Assembly (NCBI RefSeq): GCF_036010485.1
Contig: NZ_CP108568.1
Location: 806,001 to 870,000 of the forward strand
Length of the DNA stretch: 64,000 bases
From: Streptomyces sp. NBC_01198
GTDB taxonomy: Bacteria > Actinomycetota > Actinomycetes > Streptomycetales > Streptomycetaceae
Direction: 5' to 3'
Shown one piece after another: positions 44,419 to 53,034 of this stretch. Under the pieces are notes generated by a model, which was not told the origin of the DNA, did no database searches, and saw only the letters and a list, made by a program, of their open reading frames with translations. Made by a program: the position numbers and the translations under genes. Within the stretch, counting starts at the first letter, position 1. Each line of letters begins with the position of its first letter.

Positions 44419-45714
44419 TCAGGCGTGTCCGGTGGCTTTGCGTACGCCGTAGGAGCCCGCGCCGGCCGCGATCACCGCGGCTCCCACCAGGACCGATGCC
44501 GGTGGCAGCGCGAAGGCCAGGACGAGGCAGCCGGCCGAGCCGACGACCGGCACGATCGGCGCGGGCCGCCCCTCGGCGGGGCTGAGGGTCAAGGCCGAGG
44601 CATTGGCGACGGCGTAGTAGGCCAGTACCCCGAAGGAGGAGAAGCCGATGGCACCGCGGACGTCCGTGGTGGCCGCCAGGACCGCGACGACGGCCCCGAC
44701 CGCCGACTCGGCGCGGTGCGGCACCTGGAAGCGGGGGTGGACGGCAGCCAGGGCATGGGGCAGGTGCCGGTCCCTGGCCATCGCCAGGGTGGTGCGCGAG
44801 ACTCCGAGTATCAGGGCGAGCAGTGACCCCAGCGCAGCGACGGCCGCGCCGGCCCGCACGACGGGGCCGAGTCCCGGCACGCCGGCGGCGCGTACGGCTT
44901 CGGCGAGCGGTGCGGAGGCGTGGGCGAGCCGTTCCGGGCCGAGCACCAGCAGGACGGCGACGGCGACGGCCGCGTACACGACCAGTGTGATGCCCAGTGC
45001 CAGCGGGATCGCCCGGGGGATGGTCCGCTGCGGGTCACGGACCTCCTCGCCGAGGGTGGCGATGCGCGCGTAGCCGGCGAAGGCGAAGAACAGCAGCCCG
45101 GCGGCCTGCAGTACCCCGCCGAAGCCGACGTCGGAGGCGATCCGGAGGTGGGCGGACCCGGCGGTGCCGCCGCTCACGCACGCGACCACCACGGCGGCGA
45201 GAACCGCCAGCACGACCGCCACGACTCCCCTGGTCAGCCAGGCCGACTTCTGGACGCCCAGGTAATTCACCGCGGACAGTGCCACCACGGCGGCGACCGC
45301 GACGGCATGTGCCTGCCCGGGCCACACGTAGGAACCGACGGTGAGGGCCATCGCCGCGCACGAGGCGGTCTTGCCGACCACGAAGCCCCAGCCGGCCAGG
45401 AACCCCCAGAACTCGCCGAGCCGCTCCCGCCCGTAGACGTAGGTCCCGCCGGACCGCGGGTAGCGCGCGGCCAGCCGGGCGGAGGAGGTGGCGTTGCAGT
45501 AGGCCACCACCGCGGCGAGCCCGAGGCCCAGCAGCAGTCCTGACCCGCCCGCCGCCGCGGCCGGCGCGAGCGCGACGAAGACGCCCGCGCCCACCATCGA
45601 GCCGAGCCCGATCACCACGGCGTCGAAAACGCCCAGGTGCCGCTTCAGCTCGCCGGCCCCGGCGGCCGGTGCCGGAGTGCCGCCCGCCTCGGCCGGCGTC
45701 GCGGGCATACCCAT
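44419..45714 (-). CDS. APC-family amino acid permease
   Basis: A 431-residue transporter with 12 TM helices. VIGLGSMVGAGVFVALAPAA is the first-helix APC substrate motif, and the GGTYVYGRERLGEFWGF loop is typical of amino acid-polyamine-organocation permeases. The substrate is unknown. The ATG at 45714 has GAGGAG 6 nt upstream. A perfect ATATCG-N5-CGATAT site lies 41 bp upstream of the start, matching that in front of the PadR gene, so it is predicted to be regulated by PadR. Confidence 0.9.
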   Translation of the reverse strand: MGMPATPAEAGGTPAPAAGAGELKRHLGVFDAVVIGLGSMVGAGVFVALAPAAAAGGSGLLLGLGLAAVVAYCNATSSARLAARYPRSGGTYVYGRERLGEFWGFLAGWGFVVGKTASCAAMALTVGSYVWPGQAHAVAVAAVVALSAVNYLGVQKSAWLTRGVVAVVLAVLAAVVVACVSGGTAGSAHLRIASDVGFGGVLQAAGLLFFAFAGYARIATLGEEVRDPQRTIPRAIPLALGITLVVYAAVAVAVLLVLGPERLAHASAPLAEAVRAAGVPGLGPVVRAGAAVAALGSLLALILGVSRTTLAMARDRHLPHALAAVHPRFQVPHRAESAVGAVVAVLAATTDVRGAIGFSSFGVLAYYAVANASALTLSPAEGRPAPIVPVVGSAGCLVLAFALPPASVLVGAAVIAAGAGSYGVRKATGHA

Positions 45715-45754
45715 CGCTCACTCCTCGATCGCGGTTCCGGCTCTACGGAAGCCG

Positions 45755-45771
45755 ATATCGGTGCACGATAT
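45755..45771. promoter_or_regulatory. PadR-type operator upstream of the permease
   Basis: ATATCG-GTGCA-CGATAT is a perfect 6-5-6 inverted repeat, located 41 bp upstream of the permease start. It is the partner of the site at 44037-44053. Confidence 0.75.
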
Positions 45772-45855
45772 AAGACGGGTCCTTCCCGGACGCCGGGGAG
45801 CCGTGCTGCCTGTGGCCGGCGGTGGCACGCAGCGCGCGAAGGCTGGTAGCCCCCG

Positions 45856-46749
45856 TCACTCCGGTGCGGTGAGCCGCTTCTCGAACCAGTGGTGGGCGTA
45901 CGGCTCGTCGTTGAAGGCGGCGACCTCCTGGAAGCCGAAGGAGTGGTAGAGGCTGATCGCCGCGTCGAGCGCCTTGTTGGTGTCCAGGCGCAAGGTGTCA
46001 CAGCCGTGCCGGGCCGCCCGCTCCTCCAGCTCGGCCAGGAAGCGGCGGCCGAGTCCGAGCCTGCGGGCACGGGGGGCGACCCACATGCGCTTGATCTCCG
46101 CCGGCGCCCCGGGCGGCAGCTTCAGACCGGCACAGCCGACGGGCTCGCCGTGCAGCCGGGCGACCAGGAACAGGCCGCGTGGCGGCCGGAGTTCACCGGC
46201 GTCGGGCAGCAGGCTGCGGGCAGGGTCGAACCCGCTCTCGAAACGCTCCTGCATCTCGGCGAAGTAGGACGACAGGCAGTGCTGGGCCTGCGGATGGTCG
46301 GGGTCGACGACGTCCAGCGTGACGGAGGCGGCGGTCAGCAACCGCTCGACCTCGGCCATCGCCGCGACCAGCCGCGCTCGCTGTGCGGGGTTGAGCGGCT
46401 TGAGGAGGGAACCGGCGAGCTCGTCGCTGCGGGCGTCGAGCACGGCGCGCGCCGCCCGGCCCTCGGCGGTGAGCCGCGCGATCCGCACGCGCCTGTCCTC
46501 GGGCTGCGGCTCCACCGTCAGCAGGCCCTCGGTCTCCAGGGAGCGCAGCAGCCGGCTGGTGTAGCCGGAATCGAGCCCGAGACGCTCCCGCAGGCGTCGC
46601 ACGTCCTGGCCCCGCTCGCCGATCTCCCAGAGCAGCCGGGCCTCGCCGATCCGCCGGCCGCAGCCCAGGTAGTGATCGTGCAGCACGCCCGCGCGCTCGG
46701 TGACCGTGCGGTTGAACCGCCGTACTTGTTCGATCTCCGTCGCATCCAT
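45856..46749 (-). CDS. MarR-GNAT fusion: regulator and acetyltransferase
   Basis: 297 residues. The N-terminal half (about 1-145) is a MarR-type winged helix: RRLRERLGLDSGYTSRLLRS and the wing VEPQPEDRRVRI. The C-terminal half (about 155-297) is a GNAT acetyltransferase with the acetyl-CoA loop RRLGLGRRFLAEL and the strand-helix SLYHSFGFQEV. Such fusions are widespread in actinobacteria and other bacteria; the acetyl acceptor is unknown. The ATG at 46749 has TAGAGT 6 nt upstream and no Shine-Dalgarno, suggesting a leaderless transcript. Confidence 0.9.
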   Translation of the reverse strand: MDATEIEQVRRFNRTVTERAGVLHDHYLGCGRRIGEARLLWEIGERGQDVRRLRERLGLDSGYTSRLLRSLETEGLLTVEPQPEDRRVRIARLTAEGRAARAVLDARSDELAGSLLKPLNPAQRARLVAAMAEVERLLTAASVTLDVVDPDHPQAQHCLSSYFAEMQERFESGFDPARSLLPDAGELRPPRGLFLVARLHGEPVGCAGLKLPPGAPAEIKRMWVAPRARRLGLGRRFLAELEERAARHGCDTLRLDTNKALDAAISLYHSFGFQEVAAFNDEPYAHHWFEKRLTAPE

Positions 46750-46767
46750 TCTCTGACTCTAGTCAGA
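46750..46767 (-). promoter_or_regulatory. Leaderless promoter inside a 16-bp palindrome
   Basis: TCTGACT-CT-AGTCAGA (46752-46767) ends 2 bp before the MarR-GNAT start. On the minus strand TAGAGT (46761-46756) is followed by 6 nt and ATG, so the transcript would begin at or next to the start codon. The palindrome covers the -10 and is the likely autoregulatory operator. Confidence 0.75.
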
Positions 46768-46813
46768 TAACCTCGTGCGAGGCGAGCGGCGGACCCCCTG
46801 CGCCGCGATGCCG

Positions 46814-46847
46814 GCGGGCCCCCACCGTGAGAACGGTGGGGGCCCGC
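46814..46847. terminator. Perfect 15-bp hairpin after the serine hydrolase gene
   Basis: GCGGGCCCCCACCGT and its exact complement enclose a GAGA loop, 17 bp past the stop of the serine hydrolase (46864, minus strand). Confidence 0.8.
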
Positions 46848-46863
46848 GTCGTGGGCGGTCGGG

Positions 46864-48162
46864 TCAGTGGCGCAGGGGAGCGGGGGCGAGGCCGGTGGTC
46901 TCCTCCTGGGCGACGTGGGTGGCGGCCGTGGCGGACTTGCGGGTGGCGGCGGGAGACGCGGGGGCGCCGCAGAAGACCGGGTCGAGGGCGGTGCGTTCGG
47001 CGGCGAAGACGTCGGAGTTGTTGGACGCGTCGGCCGAGACGGTGAGCTGCCGGGAGCCGTCCTTCGTTGTGTAGGAGTACGTCTGGTAGCCCTGGAGGAT
47101 CCCGTCGTGGCCGTACACCTGGGTGCCGCAGGACAGGGTGTACTGGCGTATGCCGAGGCCGTAGAAGGAGGTGCCGGTGGTGTCCGCCGGCTGCGTGGTC
47201 TCCATCTCCGCGAGCTGCGCGGCGGGCAGCAGCGCGCCGGAGGTGAGGGCGCGCCAGTACCGGTTGAGGTCGGCGGTGGTGGAGATGGCCGCGCCGGCCG
47301 TCCAGATCCACGAGGCGGTCTGCTCGGTGGCGTCGAACAGCGGCTTGGAGCGGTCGTCCTCGGTGAGGTAGCCGACGGCGTGCGGGCCGGGGATGTCGGT
47401 GCGGGGCACGACGAACCCGGTGGCGGTCAGACCCGCGGGCCGCAGGATCCGGTCGGTGAGGACCTTCGCGAACGGCTCCCCGGTGAGGTGCTCGACGAGC
47501 AGGCCGAGCACCACGAAATTCGTGTTGGAGTACTCGTACTGGCTGCCGGGCGTGAACTGCGAGCCGTGCGTCAGCGCTCCGGCGACCAGATCGGCGGGGG
47601 CGTAGGTCCGGTAGCGGAACTGCTGGTAGCCGGTGACGGTGTCGCCGACCAGGATGCCGGGCAGGTCGTTGCTGTAGTCGTACAGGCCGCTGGTGTGGTC
47701 GAGCAGTTGCCGCACGGTGATCGGCGACCCGGCCGGCAGCACTCCCCCGGGCAGGTACGCGGTGGCGGGCGCGTCGAGGTCGACCTGGTGGCGGGCGACG
47801 AGTTGCAGGGTGAGCACGGCGGTGAAGTTCTTGGTGATGCTGCCGACCCGGAAACGTCCCCGGGGATCCACCGGCGCCTGGGTGGCCAGGTCGCCGGTAC
47901 CCGTGCTGACCGTCCCGCCGGCGCCGCCCCGGTCGCTCACGAGCGCGAAGGCGCCGGGCGAGCCTGCCGCGACGACACCGGCCAACGCCTGTCGTAGACC
48001 GGGGTAGTCGGGCGCCGGACCGGAGGCCGCGGGTGCGGCGCCCGCCGGACCCGCGGCGAGCAGTACCGAGGCGGCGGCCGCAGACGCGACGGCGGCCGAG
48101 GCGGCACGAAGGCGGCGCCTGCTGCGGGAAGGGCGGGTGGAACCAAGGGATCGGGTGGACAA
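46864..48162 (-). CDS. Secreted serine hydrolase (class C beta-lactamase / DD-peptidase fold)
   Basis: 432 residues. An Arg-rich signal peptide (about 1-44) is followed by the beta-lactamase fold: SITK (Ser108-Lys111), YSN (211-213) and a YGHDG motif that replaces the KTG box. These residues fit D-alanyl-D-alanine carboxypeptidases/esterases of the R61 type, probably acting on the cell wall or on peptide esters. The start is a TTG at 48162 with GGAG 7 nt upstream; no ATG/GTG fits the signal. A terminator lies downstream. Confidence 0.87.
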   Translation of the reverse strand: MSTRSLGSTRPSRSRRRLRAASAAVASAAAASVLLAAGPAGAAPAASGPAPDYPGLRQALAGVVAAGSPGAFALVSDRGGAGGTVSTGTGDLATQAPVDPRGRFRVGSITKNFTAVLTLQLVARHQVDLDAPATAYLPGGVLPAGSPITVRQLLDHTSGLYDYSNDLPGILVGDTVTGYQQFRYRTYAPADLVAGALTHGSQFTPGSQYEYSNTNFVVLGLLVEHLTGEPFAKVLTDRILRPAGLTATGFVVPRTDIPGPHAVGYLTEDDRSKPLFDATEQTASWIWTAGAAISTTADLNRYWRALTSGALLPAAQLAEMETTQPADTTGTSFYGLGIRQYTLSCGTQVYGHDGILQGYQTYSYTTKDGSRQLTVSADASNNSDVFAAERTALDPVFCGAPASPAATRKSATAATHVAQEETTGLAPAPLRH

Positions 48163-48592
48163 GACGGAACTCCAGTTCTTTGCCGGGACGATCGGGACGG
48201 CCGCGCCGGCGGCCGATGATCACTACAGGTAAAGACGTCCCGGGGACGCGACTTTGTTACGCCCCCGTGGCGGCCGGGCCGGTCCGGGCGGCCGCGGCGA
48301 CGGCTCCCCGGCCGACCGGCCTCACCGCCTGTTTCGCTCACTTTGTACATAAGGCCCCGCAGAACAGGGCCGCCTTTACCGCAAAGACCTTTCAAAATAG
48401 CCATTGTCGCGGGGCCGCGTTTTGACTTACGCCTAGCACCGGCTGAATATGTGTGCTGCGCCACAGGGACGCCGCCATTTGCAGCGAGTCGAGCACAACC
48501 GGCGATCTCCGACCGCGCCCGACGATGAGCGGGGCCGTGATCCGGCTCAACGCCACGGGCGGAATGGCACCATCACATTTCCGGAGGCATTT
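48163..48592. other. Divergent region before GH54, AT-rich promoter patch
   Basis: 430 bp between the serine hydrolase and GH54 genes. The half nearest GH54 (48330-48460) is AT-rich for this genome. TTGACT (48422-48427), a 17-bp spacer and GAATAT (48445-48450) form a plausible sigma-70-type promoter for GH54. Open frames across this region show no coding character. Confidence 0.55.
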
Positions 48593-50119
48593 GTGCTGGT
48601 CATACCCACACTCCGACGCCGGACGCGGTTGCTCCTCGCGTTCCTGCTCGCGGTGGCGATCGCGGTGCCGGTCTTCGGCACGACGGCGACGCCGGCCAGG
48701 GCGGCTTCGTCGGGGCCCTGCGACGTCTACGCGTCCGGTGGCACGCCGTGCGAGGCGGCGTACAGCACCACCCGGGCGATGTTCACCTCGTACAACGGCC
48801 CGCTTTACCAGGTCCAGCGCGTCTCGGACAGCAAGACCTTGAACGTCGGCCTCGCGTCGGCGGGCGGGGTGGCCAACGCGGCGCCGCAGGTCTCCTTCTG
48901 CTCCGGCACGACGTGCACCATCACCCAGCTGTACGACCAGACGTCAAACGCCAACAACCTGCCGATCTCGCCGGGCAGTTCCTGCTCCGGCTGCTCGGGC
49001 AGCCTGTCCGGTCCCGGCCCGAACGGCTCGGACGTCGGCGCCGACGCGATGGCCCTGCCGATCACCGTCGGCGGCCACGACGCCTACGGCGTGCTGGTCG
49101 ACAACATCGGTACCGGATACCGCAACAACGCCGCCAAGAACGTGCCCACCGGCTCGCAGCCCGAGGGCATCTACATGCTCACGTCGTCGAACATCACCAG
49201 CGGAAGCTGCTGCTTCGACTTCGGCTCGGCCGAGACCAACGACTCCGACGACGGCAACGCGACCATGAACGCGATCTACTACGGCTCGGCCTGCTGGACC
49301 GGCGGCTGCACCGGATCGGGCCCGTGGGTCGGCGGCGACCTCGAGAACGGCATGTACTTCAGCGCGGCCGGCCCCAACCCGTCGAACATCCCCAGCGAGA
49401 CCGGTTCTTTCCTGTCCGCGTGGGAGAAGAACAACGGCACGACGAACTTCACGCTGAAATACGGCAACGGGCAGTCCGGCGGGCTGACGCAGGCGTACTC
49501 CGGCGCCCTGCCCAACGGCTACAACCCGATGAAGGTGCAGCCCTCGGTCGAACTGGGCACCGGCGGTGACAACAGCCCGGAGGGCACGGGTGAGTTCTTC
49601 GAGGGCGCCGTCACGAAGGGCTTCCCGAGCGACGCGACCGAGAACTCCGTGCAGGCCAACATCACCGCGGCCGGCTACAGCAACAACACCACCTCGTTCC
49701 CGCCGCCCACCGTGTCCGTGATCAGCCTCAAGGCCCACGCCAACGGCAAGTACGTGGACGCGGCGAACAGCACCACCTCGCTCATCGCCGACGCCACCTC
49801 GGTCGGCACGAACGAGACCTTCACCATGGTCGCCAACAACAACGGCACCGTGAACCTGAAGGCGCGCTCCAACAACAACTGGATCACCGCCGAGAGCAAC
49901 GGGAACTCGCCGCTGGTCGCCAACCGCGGTGCGCCCGGGCCGTGGGAGACGTTCTACCTCATCCACAACCCCGACGGCAGCGTCAGCTTCCGCGCCTACA
50001 ACAACCAGCACATCGTCACGGCCGAGAACGCGGGCGCCGCGGCGCTGATCGCCAACCGCACCGCGATCGGCCCCTGGGAGGAGTTCGACCTCGGCCACGT
50101 CGCCCTCCAGGCCGGCTGA
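48593..50119 (+). CDS. Secreted GH54 alpha-L-arabinofuranosidase with beta-trefoil
   Basis: 508 residues. The signal peptide (about 1-37) ends at TPARAAS. The mature part opens GPCDVYASGGTPCEAAYSTT, the start of the GH54 catalytic domain (AbfB type), with clustered Cys (CSGTTC, CSGCSG, SCCFD) as in that fold. The C-terminal 130 residues contain three repeats like ISLKAHANGKYVDAANS, LKARSNNNWITAES and FRAYNNQHIVTAEN, a fascin-like beta-trefoil, in place of the CBM42 trefoil of fungal enzymes. It removes arabinose from arabinan/arabinoxylan outside the cell. The GTG at 48593 has CCGGAGG 5 nt upstream. Confidence 0.88.
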   Translation: MLVIPTLRRRTRLLLAFLLAVAIAVPVFGTTATPARAASSGPCDVYASGGTPCEAAYSTTRAMFTSYNGPLYQVQRVSDSKTLNVGLASAGGVANAAPQVSFCSGTTCTITQLYDQTSNANNLPISPGSSCSGCSGSLSGPGPNGSDVGADAMALPITVGGHDAYGVLVDNIGTGYRNNAAKNVPTGSQPEGIYMLTSSNITSGSCCFDFGSAETNDSDDGNATMNAIYYGSACWTGGCTGSGPWVGGDLENGMYFSAAGPNPSNIPSETGSFLSAWEKNNGTTNFTLKYGNGQSGGLTQAYSGALPNGYNPMKVQPSVELGTGGDNSPEGTGEFFEGAVTKGFPSDATENSVQANITAAGYSNNTTSFPPPTVSVISLKAHANGKYVDAANSTTSLIADATSVGTNETFTMVANNNGTVNLKARSNNNWITAESNGNSPLVANRGAPGPWETFYLIHNPDGSVSFRAYNNQHIVTAENAGAAALIANRTAIGPWEEFDLGHVALQAG

Positions 50120-50140
50120 GGCCTCCACCGCGACGGACAC

Positions 50141-50181
50141 GGCGGCTGTCCCTGCCCTGGTGACGGGCGGGGACAGCCGCC
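50141..50181. terminator. 17-bp hairpin after GH54
   Basis: Arms 50141-50157 and 50165-50181 pair with one wobble around a 7-nt loop, 22 bp past the GH54 stop. Confidence 0.7.
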
Positions 50182-50224
50182 TTTCGCAGCCCTGGCGTCC
50201 TTTTTGCATCTGCCGGCGCAGCTA

Positions 50225-50255
50225 TGTCATCGTGTGAAGACATCATGCGATGACA
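50225..50255. promoter_or_regulatory. Inverted repeat before the MFS-TetR operon
   Basis: TGTCATCG and CGATGACA, 15 bp apart, lie 17 bp upstream of the MFS start. Since the TetR gene is second in the operon, this is the best local candidate for its operator. Confidence 0.5.
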
Positions 50256-50271
50256 AGCTGGGAGAGTGTGG

Positions 50272-51783
50272 ATGACCGCCGGACGCGTAGGGCCTGACCT
50301 GCGGCAGCGTGCGTTGGTTCCGGTGCTGGTGTTCCTCGGCACAGTGGTGGCCGTGATCAGCAGCCTCGGGGCTCCGCTGGTGCCGACCATCGCCGACGTG
50401 GACCACGTCTCGCTGGCCGACGCGCAGTGGTCGCTCACGATCACGCTGCTGGTCGGATCGGTCGCCACGCCCGTGCTGGGACGGCTGGGCGACGGGCCGC
50501 ACCGGCGCAGGGTGGTGCTGGGGGCGATCGCGGTGGTGCTGGCCGGCAGCGTGCTGGCGGCGCTGCCGCTCGGATTCGGTTACCTGGTCGCCGGGCGCGG
50601 GCTCCAGGGGGTGGGCCTCGGGCTCATCCCGCTGGCCATCGCCACCGCACGCGACGTGCTGCCGGCCGATCGGTCACGCCCGGCGGTGGCGCTGCTCTCC
50701 ATCACCACCGTGGCCGGCGTCGGCCTCGGCTACCCGCTCACCGGGCTGATCACCGAGTCGCTGGGCATCCACGCGGGCTTCTGGTTCGGAGCGACCATCA
50801 GCGGCCTCGCCCTGCTGGCCGCCGCGCTGGTCGTCCCCGGGGTCGGCGCACGGGAGAAGCGGCCGCTGGACGCCCCGGGGGCGGCGCTGCTCGCCCTCGG
50901 ACTGGCCTCGCTGCTGCTCGCGCTGAGCGACGGCGAGGTGTGGGGCTGGACCTCGGCCCGGGTGCTCGCCCTGGTCCTCGTCGCACTGGCCCTGCTGGTC
51001 GGCTGGAGCCTCCACGAGCTGCGCACCGCCCACCCGCTGGTGGACCTGCGGACGCTGCGCAACCGGTCGGTACTGACCGCCAACGTCGCCGGGTTGATAG
51101 CCGGTGTGGCGATGTACATGCTGATGTCGATGGTCACCCGCTTCGTGCAGACCCCGAGCGCCACCGGCTACGGCTTCGGCACCTCCGTGCTGGTCACCGG
51201 GCTGGTGCTGCTGCCCTTCTCCGCCGCGAGCGTGGCCTCCAGCAAACTGGTGCCGCTGCTGACCCGGCGGACCTCCGCGGCGATGGTGCTGCCCATCGGC
51301 TGCGGGATCTCGCTGCTGTCGATGGTGGTCTTCCTGCTGGCCCGGGGCAGCCTGTGGGAGCTGTTCCTGGTCATGGGTGTCGCCGGACTCGGCGTCGGAT
51401 GCACCTTCGCGGTGATGCCGGGACTGATCGTCAACGCGGTGCCCGCGCACGAGACCGGCAGCGCCATCAGCTTCAACCAGGTGCTGCGCACCATCGGCTA
51501 CACCACCGGCAGCGTGCTGAGCGCCGTCGTCCTGGAGGCGCACACCGCCTCCGGCCGCCTGCTGCCGGCCAACAGCGGCTACCAGGCCGCCGCCTGGCTG
51601 GGGTGCGCGATCTGGGTCGTCACCGCCGTCGTCGCGGTCGTCCTGCCGGGGCGGGCCACCGCGGCGCGGCGGACCGTGGCCCCCGTGCCCGTGGACGAGG
51701 AGATCCTGATGGACGAGAGCATCGCCGACGCGGAGACCGTCGAGGACAGCGTCACCCCGGCACCGGGGCGGTCCGGCCGGTGA
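50272..51783 (+). CDS. MFS drug-efflux transporter (14-TM type)
   Basis: A 503-residue transporter. TM1 is followed by LGAPLVPTIADVDHVSLADA, and the motif-A loop is GRLGDGPHRRRVVLG. Fourteen hydrophobic segments fit the DHA2-like group. It probably exports a toxic compound by proton antiport. The ATG at 50272 has GGGAG 7 nt upstream; GTG 50266 is an alternative. The last 35 residues are acidic and cytosolic. It is co-transcribed with the TetR gene, overlapping it by 4 bp. Confidence 0.9.
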   Translation: MTAGRVGPDLRQRALVPVLVFLGTVVAVISSLGAPLVPTIADVDHVSLADAQWSLTITLLVGSVATPVLGRLGDGPHRRRVVLGAIAVVLAGSVLAALPLGFGYLVAGRGLQGVGLGLIPLAIATARDVLPADRSRPAVALLSITTVAGVGLGYPLTGLITESLGIHAGFWFGATISGLALLAAALVVPGVGAREKRPLDAPGAALLALGLASLLLALSDGEVWGWTSARVLALVLVALALLVGWSLHELRTAHPLVDLRTLRNRSVLTANVAGLIAGVAMYMLMSMVTRFVQTPSATGYGFGTSVLVTGLVLLPFSAASVASSKLVPLLTRRTSAAMVLPIGCGISLLSMVVFLLARGSLWELFLVMGVAGLGVGCTFAVMPGLIVNAVPAHETGSAISFNQVLRTIGYTTGSVLSAVVLEAHTASGRLLPANSGYQAAAWLGCAIWVVTAVVAVVLPGRATAARRTVAPVPVDEEILMDESIADAETVEDSVTPAPGRSGR

Positions 51784-52331
51784 GCCCCACCAGACGGCGC
51801 GACTCCACCCGCAGCCGGCAGCTGCTGCTTGAGGCGGCGGCCGGCCTGTTCGCCGAGCGCGGCTTCGACCGCAGTACGACCAGGGAGATCGGCGAACGCG
51901 CCGGCGTCGACCCGGCGCTGATCGCCCGCTACTTCGGCGGCAAGGCGCAGCTGTACATCGCCGTCCTCGACCTGGACCGGGCCAGCGCCAGGCCCGCCGA
52001 CCTGCTGGAACCCGAACGCAACCTGATGCTGGTCAACGGCGTCGCCCAGCGCGGCCCCGGCCCGGTCTTCCGGGCCGCGGTCACCCCCCTGGAGGACCCC
52101 GCAGTCCAGGCCGCCGCCGCGAGCCAGCTGCACTGGCGGCTGGTGGACCCGCTGCGCGAACGCTTCACCCGTGAGGGCCTGGACCGCCCCCAACTGCGGG
52201 CGGAGATCGCGGTGGCGGCCTTCGTCGGCATCGTCCTGTCCCGCCACGGGGGCGCGTTCACCGCGCTGGCCGAGGCCGGCACGGACGAGGTCGTCCAACT
52301 GGTCCTGGACCTGCTCGACCAGGGCCGCTGA
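51780..52331 (+). CDS. TetR-family repressor of the MFS operon
   Basis: 183 residues. The N-terminal helix-turn-helix is STTREIGERAGVDPALIARY (about 32-51), followed by FGGKAQLY, the usual start of helix 4. The C-terminal domain fits TetR_C-type ligand-binding domains. The GTG at 51780 overlaps the MFS stop by 4 bp (GTGA), so repressor and pump are made together, a self-limiting arrangement. The upstream inverted repeat at 50225 is its probable target. Confidence 0.87.
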   Translation: MSPTRRRDSTRSRQLLLEAAAGLFAERGFDRSTTREIGERAGVDPALIARYFGGKAQLYIAVLDLDRASARPADLLEPERNLMLVNGVAQRGPGPVFRAAVTPLEDPAVQAAAASQLHWRLVDPLRERFTREGLDRPQLRAEIAVAAFVGIVLSRHGGAFTALAEAGTDEVVQLVLDLLDQGR

Positions 52332-52375
52332 GCCCCCCGCTCGCCCCCGGGGCGTCCGGCGCCGAGCGGCCGGCC

Positions 52376-52772
52376 CGGATATCACGTTCGACTGGCAGGC
52401 CGCCAGCGCCAGCGCGTGGACGTCGTAGCCAGGGACGTTCCTGGACTTCCGGATCGGATCCCCGCTGTCGTCGATCTCATACGTGGCGACGGCGGCGGTA
52501 TCCACCGGAGCGGGATAGCCGGCCGCGATACACGGAATCGCCATGACCACGACGTCCGTCGCGTTCTTCGCACCTTTCGACCGGCCAGGGACGAGCTGAC
52601 CGACTATCGATCGATGATAATTCCACGTCACCCTCTTGCTCACATCCGGTCCCGCCGCACCGGGATTTTGAGCCGACGGAAGCGCCGAATCATATATCTG
52701 GCGGTACTGGCTGGGGTTGAGGAACCCTTCACCCGGTGGAATCCAGTGCCGCGGTCGCCGGCATCGGGGCAC
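52376..52772 (-). pseudogene. Unrecognised coding remnant next to the IS element
   Basis: One minus-strand frame (52772 towards 52376) reads as plausible protein: HWIPPGEGFLNPSQYRQIYD, RSIVGQLVPGRSKGAKNATD, VVVMAIPCIAAGYPAPVDTA and a later NVPGYDVHALALAACQSNV. Its codons use more A/T at third positions than the neighbours. It then runs into the 3' end of the TetR gene, where the sequence is only a shadow. On the plus strand a short frame ends at 52807 (VAGIGALGESVVNAISN). Either or both may be leftovers of genes cut during rearrangement. I do not recognise either. Confidence 0.35.
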
Positions 52773-52807
52773 TGGGCGAGAGCGTGGTCAACGCGATCTC
52801 CAACTGA

Positions 52808-53034
52808 CAGTGATGATGTTCGTGGTGACGCTACGGGTGGGCCTGACTCGCCAACTGACTGACGTCTCGACTGTCCTGTTTGGGATTTGTCGGCCCGCCG
52901 GGCGTCACCACGCACGCGGCCGGACGGGCGCTTGTGACTTCATAGGAGCTTGGTCCAGAAGCCCCGTCACTGTCTTGTCCACCCGCCCGACCGGCGCGTG
53001 CCGCCCTCGGAACGGACACGCCACAAGGACGGAC
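52808..53034 (+). ncRNA. Candidate bridge RNA region in the left end of the IS110 element
   Basis: IS110-group elements encode a structured bridge RNA in the non-coding left end. Here 227 bp upstream of the transposase contain no ORF of their own. GTGAC (52934-52938) and GTCAC (52965-52969) can close a loop that contains ATAGGAGC (52942-52949), which recurs exactly in the element's right end at 54126-54133. That is what a donor-binding loop should look like. Exact RNA ends and the target-binding loop cannot be set by eye. Confidence 0.4.
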
